A stretch of DNA of 34,422 nucleotides from Anaerolineae bacterium (lineage in GTDB: Bacteria > Chloroflexota > Anaerolineae > B4-G1), in contig JAFGED010000077.1 in assembly GCA_016931785.1 (NCBI GenBank), forward strand, positions 1 to 34,422, read 5' to 3'. The translations under genes and the position numbers were made by a program. Positions within the stretch are counted from its first letter, which is position 1; each line of letters opens with the position of its first letter. The notes beneath the pieces were generated by a model. It saw only the letters and a list, made by a program, of their open reading frames with translations. It was not told the DNA's origin and searched no databases. Of this stretch, positions 8,067 through 17,900 are shown piece by piece.

Positions 8067-8129
8067 GAAGACGTCTGTCCGGAGCTATTTCCCAATATGG
8101 TGTTGCCTCCAACTACAAACACACCCTTG

Positions 8130-8381
8130 TCACTTGGACGCAGAGAGCTTGACGACCTCTCCCGCCTTGTCCATCGTGACGCGCACCACGCGGCTCAACT
8201 GCCCGCCATCTGGCAGCGGGACGCTCTTCTTGAAGGACAGGACGAAGATGGACCTGGCTGTCCCGTCTTTGCCCTGCGCCTTGTTTTGTGAGATGGAGGG
8301 CTCGGCGCCCGCCATCTCGGGGAACTCGGCGCGCACGATTAATTTCGCCTTGGCAACGTGCTTGGGGTCCAGCTCAGACAA
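8130..8381 (-). CDS. 83-residue protein homologous to the protease C-terminal domain, coupled to ftsZ
   Basis: The frame overlaps the end of ftsZ. The best start is TTG at 8381, eight bases after GGAGGG, overlapping the ftsZ stop by 8 bases and giving (M)SELDPKHVAKAKLIVRAEF. It shares a pattern with the last ~87 residues of the protease at 9996-11726: FPEMAGAE versus LPYMAQAE, then SIFVLSFKKSVP versus WALILEKDIP, then RVVRVTMDKAGEVVKLSASK versus QIIKVTVDEGGHILKMAMSK. So it is a free-standing form of that module. I recognise no named family. Coupling to ftsZ suggests co-production. It may be a partner, inhibitor or decoy for the protease module; this is inference. Confidence 0.65.
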   Translation of the reverse strand: MSELDPKHVAKAKLIVRAEFPEMAGAEPSISQNKAQGKDGTARSIFVLSFKKSVPLPDGGQLSRVVRVTMDKAGEVVKLSASK

Positions 8382-9516
8382 TGCCCACACCCTCCACCCT
8401 GACCCGCCTGCGGGACCGCATAAAGGCGGGCACCGCCAGGTCATCCCCCAGTATCTCTGCCAGGGCGAGGCGCTCCTTCTGTGATTTGGAAGGCTGCTCC
8501 GCCTGCGTTACGGCCACCTGCTCCTCCTGGTGCTGGAGCTGTTCGGCAGGGACGGCGGCCGGCTTGCGCTTGCCCCCTGTCCCCGTGGCTATCAGCGTGA
8601 TCTCGACCCGGCCGTCCATCCTGGGGTCGATGACGGTGCCGAACAGGACCTCGGCCTGCGGCCTGGCCGACCGGGAGATGGTCTCCATGGCCTGGTTGAC
8701 CTCGGCCAGCGTGAGATCCTCACCGCCGGTGATGTTGACCAGCAGGCCTTCCGTGTTGCCGATCGCGTCTGTATCGAGGAGCGGGTTCCTGAGGGCCGAT
8801 CTCACCGCTTCGGCGGCCTTGTTGTCCCCTTCGCCGTGCCCGATGGATATCAGGGCCCCGCCTGACTTGCTCAGGATGACCTTGACGTCCGCAAAGTCGA
8901 GGTTGATCAGGCCGGGCTTGGTGACCAGTTCGGAGATGCCCTGGATGACCTGGCGCAGCACCTCGTCGGCGATGCGGAAGGCGACGTCGAGCGAGATCCA
9001 CTTGTTGACGATCTCGATCAGGCGGTCGTTGGGCACCACGATCAGCGTGCCCACGTATTCCCGCAGGCACTCGATGCCATCTCCGGCGACGGTCGACCGG
9101 CGGGTGCCCTCGAAGGCGAAGGGCTTGGTGACCACGGCGACGGTCAGCGCGCCCTCCTCGCGGGCGACCTGGGCGACGATGGGCGCAGCGCCCGTGCCCG
9201 TGCCCCCGCCCATCCCCGCCGCGATGAAGGCCATGTCGGCCCCGCGCAGGGCCGCCTTGATCTGCTCGCGGCTCTCGCGGGCAGCCTCGGCTCCGACGGC
9301 GGGATCTCCTCCTGTGCCCAGGGAGCGGGTGAGCTTGGCGCCCAGGTGGATCTTGCTGGGCGCTTCGGAGCGGGCGAGCGCCTGGGCGTCGCTGTTGACG
9401 GCGATAAAGTCGACGCCCGATATGCCGATCTGCATCATCCGGTCCACGGCGTTGCAGCCTGCGCCGCCGATGCCGACGACCTTGATCACGGGTCCTTTCC
9501 AATATCCCATGTCCAT
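8374..9516 (-). CDS. ftsZ: Cell division GTPase FtsZ
   Basis: 380 residues, with AGGAGG six bases before ATG at 9516. All tubulin-fold marks are intact: GIGGAGCNAVDRM at ~15-27, the GTP signature GGGTGTG at 103-109, TKPFAFEGTRR at ~130-140 and the T7 loop NLDFAD at 205-210, which triggers hydrolysis in the next subunit. The tail after residue ~320 is a short Q/E-rich linker ending in DDLAVPAFMRSRRR, like the C-terminal peptide that binds FtsA/ZipA-type partners. FtsZ polymerises into the division ring under the membrane. Unusually, it is not seen with ftsA, ftsQ or mur genes but 42 bases after mraZ and downstream of a protease and a STAND-TPR gene. Whether it is the only FtsZ of the cell cannot be seen here. 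Confidence 0.97.
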   Translation of the reverse strand: MDMGYWKGPVIKVVGIGGAGCNAVDRMMQIGISGVDFIAVNSDAQALARSEAPSKIHLGAKLTRSLGTGGDPAVGAEAARESREQIKAALRGADMAFIAAGMGGGTGTGAAPIVAQVAREEGALTVAVVTKPFAFEGTRRSTVAGDGIECLREYVGTLIVVPNDRLIEIVNKWISLDVAFRIADEVLRQVIQGISELVTKPGLINLDFADVKVILSKSGGALISIGHGEGDNKAAEAVRSALRNPLLDTDAIGNTEGLLVNITGGEDLTLAEVNQAMETISRSARPQAEVLFGTVIDPRMDGRVEITLIATGTGGKRKPAAVPAEQLQHQEEQVAVTQAEQPSKSQKERLALAEILGDDLAVPAFMRSRRRVRVEGVGIV

Positions 9517-9558
9517 TTAGAACCTCCTATGAAAACTGTGGTGCTGCGTCCGAACCAC

Positions 9559-9987
9559 TCAAATCTCCAGATGGGCCAGCCTTTCCGCCACGGCCGCGCC
9601 CTCTTTGGCCGTTTGATCGTTGACCTCCTGCCAGCGCTGCGGGTTCCACACCTCCAGGTGGGTGCACAGCCCGACCACGATGGCCTCGTCCTCGATGCCC
9701 GCGTACTGCCGCAGGTCGCTCGGCAGGGGGATCTGGCCCTCTTGGTTGGGCGTGCAGGTCAGCGCTCCCGAGAACATCAGGCGCGCAAACGCCCGCGCGT
9801 CCCGGTTGGTGAGCGAGAGCTGGCGCTGCATCTTTTCCACCAGCCTGAGCCACTCCCCGGCCGGGTAGATGAACAGGCACCGGTCTATGCCGCGCGTGAT
9901 GGTCACTCCCTCGCCGAGCGCCGACGCAAGCTCGGCCGGGATCGCCAACCTTTTATCTGCAGCACACTGAAACTCGCCTAGTAACAT
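9559..9987 (-). CDS. mraZ: MraZ-family protein with degenerate DNA-binding motifs
   Basis: 142 residues from ATG at 9987, with AGGA ahead and 8 bases after the protease stop. It has two AbrB-like halves: MLLGEFQ..LAIPAELASALGEG and GALTCTPNQEGQIPLPSDLRQYAGI, joined by the typical LTNRDARAFARLMFSGA. MraZ normally represses the dcw (division and wall) cluster through two D-x-x-G-R motifs. Here the first reads AADKR (arginine kept, aspartate displaced) and the second NQEGQ (arginine replaced by glutamine). DNA binding may thus be altered. Directly after it comes ftsZ, without mraW, ftsL, ftsI or mur genes. Family assignment is firm; function as repressor is uncertain. Confidence 0.9.
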   Translation of the reverse strand: MLLGEFQCAADKRLAIPAELASALGEGVTITRGIDRCLFIYPAGEWLRLVEKMQRQLSLTNRDARAFARLMFSGALTCTPNQEGQIPLPSDLRQYAGIEDEAIVVGLCTHLEVWNPQRWQEVNDQTAKEGAAVAERLAHLEI

Positions 9988-9995
9988 CTGATTTC

Positions 9996-11726
9996 CTACT
10001 TTGACATCGCCATCTTCAAGATGTGGCCGCCCTCGTCGACGGTCACCTTGATGATCTGATGGTGCGCGCCGTTGTTCCCGCTGGGGATGTCCTTCTCCAG
10101 GATGAGGGCCCATTTTCCCGCGTGCTTCGCGCCCGCCTTGGTGGTCTTGGCGGATAGCGCGCAGCGGTGGTCGCAGTTGCCGTTGCACTGCGTCAGCCGG
10201 GCCGCGCGCACTTCTGCCTGGGCCATGTACGGCAGGTCCGCCTCGACGCGCTTTTTCACCGCAGCGACCAGCTCTTCAGAGGCCAGCGCCTTTTGGAATT
10301 TGCCCTTTTTCTGGCAGATCAGGGGCGGGCAGATGGCCCGGTCCGGAATTCCCTTGGCTGCCTCGGTCTGGAGCGCCGTGACGCGCAGGGATGGGTCTCC
10401 GTACAGCACAAAGCTGACGAGCGTCTTTTGATCATCGCCGTCCAGGTAGCCCTGGCGTTCCTGCATCTCCTGGGCCAGGTTGACCTTGGCGACTTTGAGC
10501 GCCTCTCCCACGCTGAGCCCGGCCTGCAACCCTTCCCAAAAGTGCTTGCTGATCAGGTCGGCGCCCACCAGCGGGGGGGCAAGCGACCCGTAAGATATCT
10601 TGGTCGAGCCGATCAGCGCCAGCGCTTTGGATGCCAGGAACCGCAGGGCGATCGAGTTCTCCGCGTTTTTCCCCAGGATGTTGGCTCCGTAGCACGCCTC
10701 GGTAAAGACGACCGAGTCGGCGTGCTCGTCTGCGCTCAGGTCTTTGGGGCGCAGGGCCACGGGGAAGAGGGGGTAGTCGGCAGGGAACAGGGCGTCCGGC
10801 TGGCCGTACCAGTTGGCGCCATCCTCGACGCCGTGGAGGTTAAAGTAGCTGAAGCGCAGCCGCTCCGTGATGCCAAACTCGTCGTAGGCGAAAGGGGGCG
10901 ACGTCCTCAGGCGGCGGTTGTCGCCGATCACCTGGAACACGGCCCGCGAGGCCCGTCTCCAGATGCTGGCCGAGTATCCCAGGCCGTTCCCGTTTCGTTG
11001 CGAGCGCTCCGCAGGCCGAAGCATGCCGACGAGGTCGCTCAACAGCCCCTTGGGAGCGATGGGCTTTTGGTGCCCTGCGATGGTCGTCTGCAGGAGGGCG
11101 TGCAGGAATGCGACGTCACTTCCCTCCCCATCGGGCAGCCGGCCCAGGGCCCGTTCCGGGATGAGATAGTTGGCGTCGCGCGATGCGTACGGGTTATCCG
11201 AGGGGACGTCGCTGTCTTGATCGTCGATCGGGTTGGGCAGGCGGTGGAAGGGGATGATGTCGTTCCCGCCGACGATCAGGACGTACCGGATTGCCCGTCC
11301 CCGGCCGCCCAGGTGCGTGTCGAGATTATCGACCAGCATCTTGACCTGCCAGGGGTTTTTCGGGTCGACGGGCTTGAGCTGGAAGGGGGCCAGGCAGGCG
11401 CCGTCGTCCACGTAGACGACGATTGCCTGCAGGGCGGCGTGTGCCTCGATTGCCTGCTTGAGCTGGCGCAGGTCCTGGTCCAGTTGCTCGAATCCGGGCT
11501 GCCCGTACTTGTCCGTCAGGTTATCCTTGCTGGAGATGATGACGTGCGTGGGCGTGGCCTCCGGCCCACCGACCGGCCGCGGGCCGCCCTTGGCAAGCGA
11601 CTCGATCAGGCGATCCAGCTCGGACTGGACGTCCTCGACTGCCGCCTGTGCCGCCAGGCGGGCGGCATCCGCCGGGTCTCTGAGCGAGGTGGGGTAGAGC
11701 AGTGTGGATTCGTTGAGCACTGTCAT
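9996..11726 (-). CDS. Gingipain-like (peptidase C25-type) cysteine protease
   Basis: 576 residues with AGGAGGAGGT 11 bases before the ATG. The centre has the caspase/gingipain layout: YVLIVGGNDIIPFHRLPNP, DNPYASRDANYLIPERALGRLP, then the catalytic pair His298 (FNLHGVEDG) and Cys345 (VFTEACYGANI), then a fold end SFVLYGDPSLRV at ~435-445. Residues 1-100 are a helical N-terminus with no signal peptide, so it is probably cytoplasmic, unlike secreted gingipains. After ~450 there is a Cys-rich stretch and a C-terminal module shared with the 83-residue protein at 8130-8381. It lies 184 bases after the STAND-TPR gene and directly before mraZ and ftsZ. Clan CD proteases coupled to STAND or TPR proteins are known bacterial effectors; that role here is inferred. 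Confidence 0.85.
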   Translation of the reverse strand: MTVLNESTLLYPTSLRDPADAARLAAQAAVEDVQSELDRLIESLAKGGPRPVGGPEATPTHVIISSKDNLTDKYGQPGFEQLDQDLRQLKQAIEAHAALQAIVVYVDDGACLAPFQLKPVDPKNPWQVKMLVDNLDTHLGGRGRAIRYVLIVGGNDIIPFHRLPNPIDDQDSDVPSDNPYASRDANYLIPERALGRLPDGEGSDVAFLHALLQTTIAGHQKPIAPKGLLSDLVGMLRPAERSQRNGNGLGYSASIWRRASRAVFQVIGDNRRLRTSPPFAYDEFGITERLRFSYFNLHGVEDGANWYGQPDALFPADYPLFPVALRPKDLSADEHADSVVFTEACYGANILGKNAENSIALRFLASKALALIGSTKISYGSLAPPLVGADLISKHFWEGLQAGLSVGEALKVAKVNLAQEMQERQGYLDGDDQKTLVSFVLYGDPSLRVTALQTEAAKGIPDRAICPPLICQKKGKFQKALASEELVAAVKKRVEADLPYMAQAEVRAARLTQCNGNCDHRCALSAKTTKAGAKHAGKWALILEKDIPSGNNGAHHQIIKVTVDEGGHILKMAMSK

Positions 11727-11819
11727 GTGTTCGCCGTACCTCCTCCTAGGGTTTGTTGAGAAATAACTTTCTGTGTCTTGATACAGATTGCGTAACGATT
11801 GCCGACTCTTGTCATTTCA

Positions 11820-11909
11820 GGCCTGTAAAAGTTTGTCCTGATAGCCGCCTAGAGGGTTCAAGGGCGCTTTTCGTTACTTTTGCTGCAGGAAGGTATTCTT
11901 TTACAGGCC
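11820..11909. repeat. 12-base inverted repeat in the gap before the protease gene
   Basis: GGCCTGTAAAAG (11820-11831) and CTTTTACAGGCC (11898-11909) are perfect inverted copies 66 bases apart, just after the STAND-TPR gene. The 184-base gap may hold a terminator, a processing site or a promoter for the protease-mraZ-ftsZ genes; no clear promoter was recognised. Confidence 0.5.
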
Positions 11910-11910
11910 C

Positions 11911-14900
11911 CTAGTTACCCACGCGCTGGTGCTGGATAAAGGACACCGCGCTCACCGCCGCCCACTGCTTGTAGGCGTTGGCGTCGCCGGGGCGCAGCTC
12001 GATGGCCTTGCGGAACATCGCCGCGCCCTCTGGATACTGCTTCAACTGCTTGTAGATCACGCCGGCGTTATAGTAATAGTCCGCCTTGTCCGGATCGCGC
12101 TTGGTGGCTTCGAGGTAGGCCTCCAGGGCGGCGTTGAACTGGTCGCGCAGCTCGTAGGTCTTGCCCAGCTCGTAGTAGGCCAGCGCGTTCTCGGGCTGGA
12201 GCTTGATCATCTGGCTAAAGTGCGCGATGGCCTTATCCAGGTGCCCGAGGTCCCGGCACAGCCTGCCCACCTGGCTGTGATGGGTCGCCTCGTGGGGGGC
12301 GACCGCGATGGCTTGTTCGTACGCCTGCAGGGCCTCGTCGTACCGCTCCTGGGCCTCGTAAACGCGTCCGAGTTGGATGTAGGATTCCGTCATCTGCGGA
12401 TCTAGCTCGATGGCCTTTTCCAGATACGCGATGGCCTCCTCGTGCTGGACCATTCTCTCGTGGATGACGCCGGCCCGGTAGTGATAGACGGCGTTGCCCG
12501 GATCGAGGCTCAGGGCTTTTTGGTAGGCCTCCAGGGCGTTGGACCACTGCTTTCCCTTGGCGTAGAGATTGCCCAGGTATTCGTAGGTCGGCGGGTAGTC
12601 GCTCTGCAGGGCGACGGCTTCCTTGAACTTGATCAGGGCTTGATCGATGTCATCCGCCTCGGCGGCCGCGATGCCCAGGTTGAGCAGATAGGCGGGTTCC
12701 TGGGGATCGAGTTCGATGGCTCGCTTGTAGGCTTTTTGTGCCTTTTGGTATTCCCCTGCTCTTCGGTAGGCGTTGCCCAGGTCCGAGTACCATTTTGGAA
12801 TTTCCGGCCGCAGCCGTATGGACTTTTCCAGGAGGCCGGCGGCCTGTTTGTTGTTTCCCAGTTGACCGTAGGCCAGGGCCGCGTTGTGCAGGTATTCGGG
12901 TTCCTCCGGCGCCAGCTCGGCAGCGCGCAGGTACTGTTCCAGGGCCAGGTGGCTTTGGTCTTTTCTTGTGTAGATGCGGCCCAGGGCGTCGTGCCACGCG
13001 GCGACGCCCGGCTGCAGCTCTATCGCCTTTGCCAGGGCGATGCCAGCCTCGTGGCTCATCCCTGCCTCGTGCAGCACCGATCCAAGTTGGTGCTGGTACA
13101 GGGCCTCGGTGGGGGCGAGCTGCACGGCTTTCTTGAGCGCGTCCACTGCTTGCTTGACCTGCCCCGCCTGTATGTGGCTGAGGCTCATCTCGTACTGCGT
13201 CTCGGCGCAATCGGGCTCCAGGCTCTCTGCCACGCGCAGCTCCCGGATGCTATCCTGGGGCTGCTGCATCAGGCGATAGGCCGTCCCCAGGGCGCGGTGG
13301 TGAGAGGCGGTGCGCGGGGAGGCCTCTATGGCGCGCTTTAGTTGGTCGACGGCTTCTTCGTGCTGGCCGTTCAGCGCGAAGAGGATCCCCAACTCTGCAT
13401 GGGCCTCGGGTGAGTCCTCGCCCACCAGGAGCGCGCTTTGCAGGGCGTCGATGGCCTCCCTGTAGTCATCTGCGGTGGGGATCTGCGCGGGGACGCCGGC
13501 CTGTACGAGCGTCCAGGCCCGCTGCGCGATCTTGCGCCAGATCGCGCCAAGCCACAGCAAGTAGCGAGGCGTATCCGGCTTTGCCTTGGCGGCCTTTGCA
13601 TACTCGGAACAGGCCTTGGCATAGTCGCCCAGGGCCTCGAACGAGTTCCCCAGTTGCCAGTGCGCTTCGGCGTCCGATGGATCTATGGCCAGTGCCGCGG
13701 CCAGGGCCTCCGCTGCCTCGTCGTGCCGGCCCATCTCGCGCAGGACCGCCCCCTGGGCGTGCCGGTAGGCCGGATCCTCCGGCTTTAGCTCGGCCGCCTG
13801 TCGATACTCGGCCAGGGCCTTTTCACAGCGCCCCTGGCTTTTGTAGATATCGCCCAGCACGTGGTGGGCCTTCACGTCGGCCCAGTTCAGGCAGATGGCC
13901 TTGCGCAGCGACTTGATCGCCTCGTCTTTCTCGCCCAGCACTTGGAACGCCAGGCCCGCGTCGCGGTGATAGGCAGCCTCCCCCGGCTGCAGGCGCGTCG
14001 CCTTTTCGTAGGCGGTCAGCGCTTTGGCGTGGAGCTCCTGTCGCTCGCAGGTCCTGGCCAGGAGGTGCCAGGCTTCCGCGTCGCCCGGATCGAGGATTGT
14101 CGCCTCTTGCAGCGCCGCGGCGGCCGATTCGTACCGACCTAACTTGTAATGCATCAGGCCGATCTGCCGATGGTGGGCCGCCTGCTTGGGGTCCAAGGAC
14201 ACCGCCTTTTGATACTCGGTGAGGGCCTCCTGGTAGTGTTCCTGCTCCTGGTAGATGTCGCCCAGTTGGTGATAGGCGCGGGGCTCGTTGGGATTCAGGG
14301 TGATGGCCTTGGCCAATGCGCGGACGGCCTGCTCCGCCTGTCCCAATTCGCGCAGCGCTTTGGCGAGGTACAGGTGATAGAGCGGCTGGTCGGGGGCCAG
14401 GCAGACGGCCTGCTCGTACTCCTGCGCGGCTTGCAGTTGCTGGTTCGTTTCGTGATAGGCCCGGCCCAGCTCGTAGTGTGCTTGGGCGTCCTCGGTCTCG
14501 AGGGCGACGGCCTTTTTGAGGAGGTCCACGGCTCTCTCGTGCTCGCCCATCTGGCGCAGCATCGCGCCCGCTCGGCGGTGGTAGATGGCCTCGCCGGGCG
14601 CCAGATCGACCGCGCGCTGGTACGCCTCGCAGGCTTCTTTCAGCCGGCCTTTGGCCAGGAACGTCTCGGCCAGCTCCCCGTGCGTGATCGGGTCGCCGGG
14701 ATCGAGGTGTGCTGCTTTCTCCAGGGCGGCGAGGGCGTCATCCGTTTTTCCCATCTGCCTGAGTGCGACGCCGGCGGCGCGCACGTACTCGGCCCTCTCC
14801 GGCCCTATCCGGGCGGCTTCCCGGTAGTGCTGAAAGGCCTCGGCCGGGTCGCCCAGCTTCTGGTATGATTGCCCGAGGCAGTAGTGGGCCTCGGACCAGT

Positions 14901-17900
14901 CCGGCTGCAGCGCCAGCGCGCACTGCAGGCTGACGATTGCCTCTTTTTGGTCGCCCAGGCGCTGGCAAACCTTCGCATAGTCACTAAATGGGGCGGGGTC
15001 CCTGGGCGCGAATTTCATCGCCTTGCGGAAAGCGGACGCCGCTTCTTGATCCCGGCCCTGCGCTTCGAGCGTCAATCCCAACTGGCGATAGATTGCGGCG
15101 CACTCCTGGTCCAGTTGCAAAGCGGTTTCGAGTTCGTCCAGGGCCTCGTCGTGCCGTCCCAACTGGCGGAGCAGGGCCCCTTTGCTCAGGTGATAGGCGG
15201 GCTCCCTTGCAGTGTCCAGCGCGACCGCTTGATCGTACTGCTGCAGGGCCTTCTCATAGTCATTGATGGCCTCGTAAACCTTGCCCAGGCTGTCGTGCAA
15301 ACCGGCGTCGTAGGGCGCTATTTCCAGTCCGGCCCTTAGCTCGTCCATGGCCTCGCCATACAGCCCCATCTTGCGATAGATCGAAGCGGCCTGCTGCCTG
15401 TGCGCCGCCTCCTGCGGGTCCAGTTTCGTGGCCTGGCGATATTGTGCGAGGGCTTTTTCGTGCTCCCCCAGCGCCTCGGCAATCTTGCCCAACTGGGCGT
15501 GGGCATCGGGATCGGCGGGGTCCAGCTCCAGGGCGCGCATGGTTTCGGCCTTGGCCTCGCTCAGCTGTCCCAGGTGGTAGGCAGCCAGGCCGACTTTGGC
15601 GTGATAGGCCGGCTGCCGCGGGTCGAGGGCCACCGTTCGACGGTAGGCATCCAGTGCTTTTTCATGCTCGCCGAGCTGGGTGTACGTGTGTCCCAGGTGA
15701 TAGTGCACCTCCGGGGCGTCGGGCAAACTTTTGCGCGCCGCTTCCAGCAGCGCCAGCGCCTCCTCGGGGCGGCCCAGTTTCTGGCAGATGGCGCCTGCCC
15801 GCAGACTGTGCTCCGCCATCTCCGGCTCCAACTCGACGGCCTTTTCGTAGGCGCCCAGGGCCTCCTCGTAAGACCCCAGCTTTTCGTGAATCCTGCCCTG
15901 CTGGGCGTAGGCATCCCCGTAATCGGGCCTCAGTTGGACCGCGTGCTGCAGCGCTTCCATGGCCTCTTTGTGCTCGTCGGTCTGGCCGTACGCCACGCCC
16001 AGATCGCGGTAGTAGAGCGCTTGCCTGGGTTGCAGGGCGCAGGCCAGGAGATGGGCGTCGAGCGCCTTCTCCGGCCGGCCCTGGGCCCTGTAGACCAGGC
16101 CCATCTGGTGGTGGGCCGCGGCGTGGCTGGGGGCCAGGGCGACGGCCTGCCTGAGCGCGGCCAGTGCGTCGTCGTATTCGCCGAGGTGATAGAGCTCGCA
16201 GCCGATGCCGTGGTGATAATAGCCGGCCCGGCCTGGATCGAGGGTCAGCGCCTGGCGGTATTCATCCAGCGCCTCGGCGTGCTCTCGCTGTGCGCTCAGC
16301 GCCTCGGCCAGGTCGCCGCGCCATCCGGCTTTCTCGGGTGCAAGCTCGACCGCGCGGCGCAGGTAGCGCAGGGCTTCCTCCCCGTGGCCGGCCTGCCGAT
16401 GCGCTGAGCCGAGGTGGTGGTTATAGGCCGCGTCCCCCGGCTCGAGCGCCACGGCCTGCTCGTAGCCATGGCAGGCCTCTTCCCACCGCCCCGCGGTTGC
16501 TTGGAGCGTCCCCAACTCGTCGTGCCACGCGGCTTGATCGGGCTGCAATGCCAGGGCTTTGCTCAGGTTGGCGGCGGCTTGTTCGTATTGCCCCTGCTTT
16601 GTCAAAACGGCGCTGGCGTCTCGATACAGGGAGCCATCGCCCGGCGCCAGTTCGATGGCCCGTTCGAAGGCGGCCAGGGCCTCGCCGTACCGCCGCTGCT
16701 GTTGGTAGGCATAGCCGATCTCCCGATAGATGTCCACCCGGTCGGGGCTCTGCTCCTGTGCTTGCTCCAGTTTCTTCAGCGCCTCGTTGTGGCGTCCCAG
16801 CCGGTTGAGGGTGGCTCCGGATTGGTAGAGGTACGCCGCTGTCTTGGGCTCCCGCCCCAGGGCTTGTTCGAACGCCTCCAGGGCCTCCTGGTAATTGCCC
16901 TGGCGCTGCAGGGTCAGGCCGAGCTCGCAGTATATCTCGGCGTAGAGACGGTCGGCCTCTTGCAGGGCGCTCTGCAGCTCGGCGACAGCCTCGCCATCGC
17001 GCTCCATCTCGCGGTGGATGACGCCCAGGTTGTGATGGTGGATGACCTTGTCGGGCTGCCAGCCCGCTGAGGAGAGCGCGGCGCCCGGCGCGAGGTGGCG
17101 GTAGATGGGCGGCAGCAGGCAGGCGGAGTATTCGACGGCCTGGGCCTCCTTCAGGACGATCACGGCGGCTTCTGCGGCCCCCAATTCCTTCAGCGCGATG
17201 CCCAGTTGGTAGATGGTGGTCTTGGGGAGGTGCAGCGCCATCAGCCGCTTGACCTGTTCGTGCAGCGCTGCTTGGGTCTCGTTGCCGACCAGGCAGCGCG
17301 CGGCCAGGCGGATCGTTTCGTACCCGTCCTGGATGGCCAGCAGCTCCTGGATCAGCCCCAGGCGGTCGGCCGTCAGGCTGTAGAGCTGCAGAAGCGGGGC
17401 CCGCCACGTCTCCTGCGCCTGTTGATCCTGGACGAGCTGGTTCAGGCTCAGATCGCCTTTCAGCCGTCCTTCGATGGCCTTGGCGGCAAAGAGCTCTTGC
17501 ACCAGGGGATGGACGAAGTGCGTTTGCTCGCCGTCTTCCGTCGCGGTGAGCAGCCCGCTGTCGAGGGCGTCGTCGATCCGCCCGCCGGCCTCGGCGATGA
17601 TCTTGGCGCAGTTCAGCCGGTCCATCGTGTGGGTCTGCGCTTGCTGGAGGGCAAAGGCCAGGTCGGCCAGCCCTTGTCCCTTGGACTCGAGCCACTGATC
17701 GACCCGGCTCGCGGCCGATAGGTCCAGGGCGATCCGTAGACCTTCCTTGACGGCGCGGCAACGGCTCCACCAGGGCGCTTTTTCATCGCAGGTCTCGGCC
17801 AGATTGAGGATCGCCTTGAGAAAAAGCGGGATGCGCGCGATGTCCCACAGTTGGCTGTCTTTTCTCAGGTCGAGGTTCAGTTCTGCCGCGCGTTCTTCGG

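Larger units (their letters stand above)
7645..8129. other. Repeat-rich intergenic region
   Basis: No convincing gene. It contains an interspersed-type repeat (7738-7836), a 17-base inverted repeat (7872-7951) and two G/C-tract hairpins (8006-8054), described separately. Open frames here lack coding features. Confidence 0.6.

Noticed and set aside
14149-14868. Long plus-strand frames opposite the TPR gene
   Set aside because: They are antisense shadows of the high-GC repeats; composition mirrors the TPR codons and no domain is seen.
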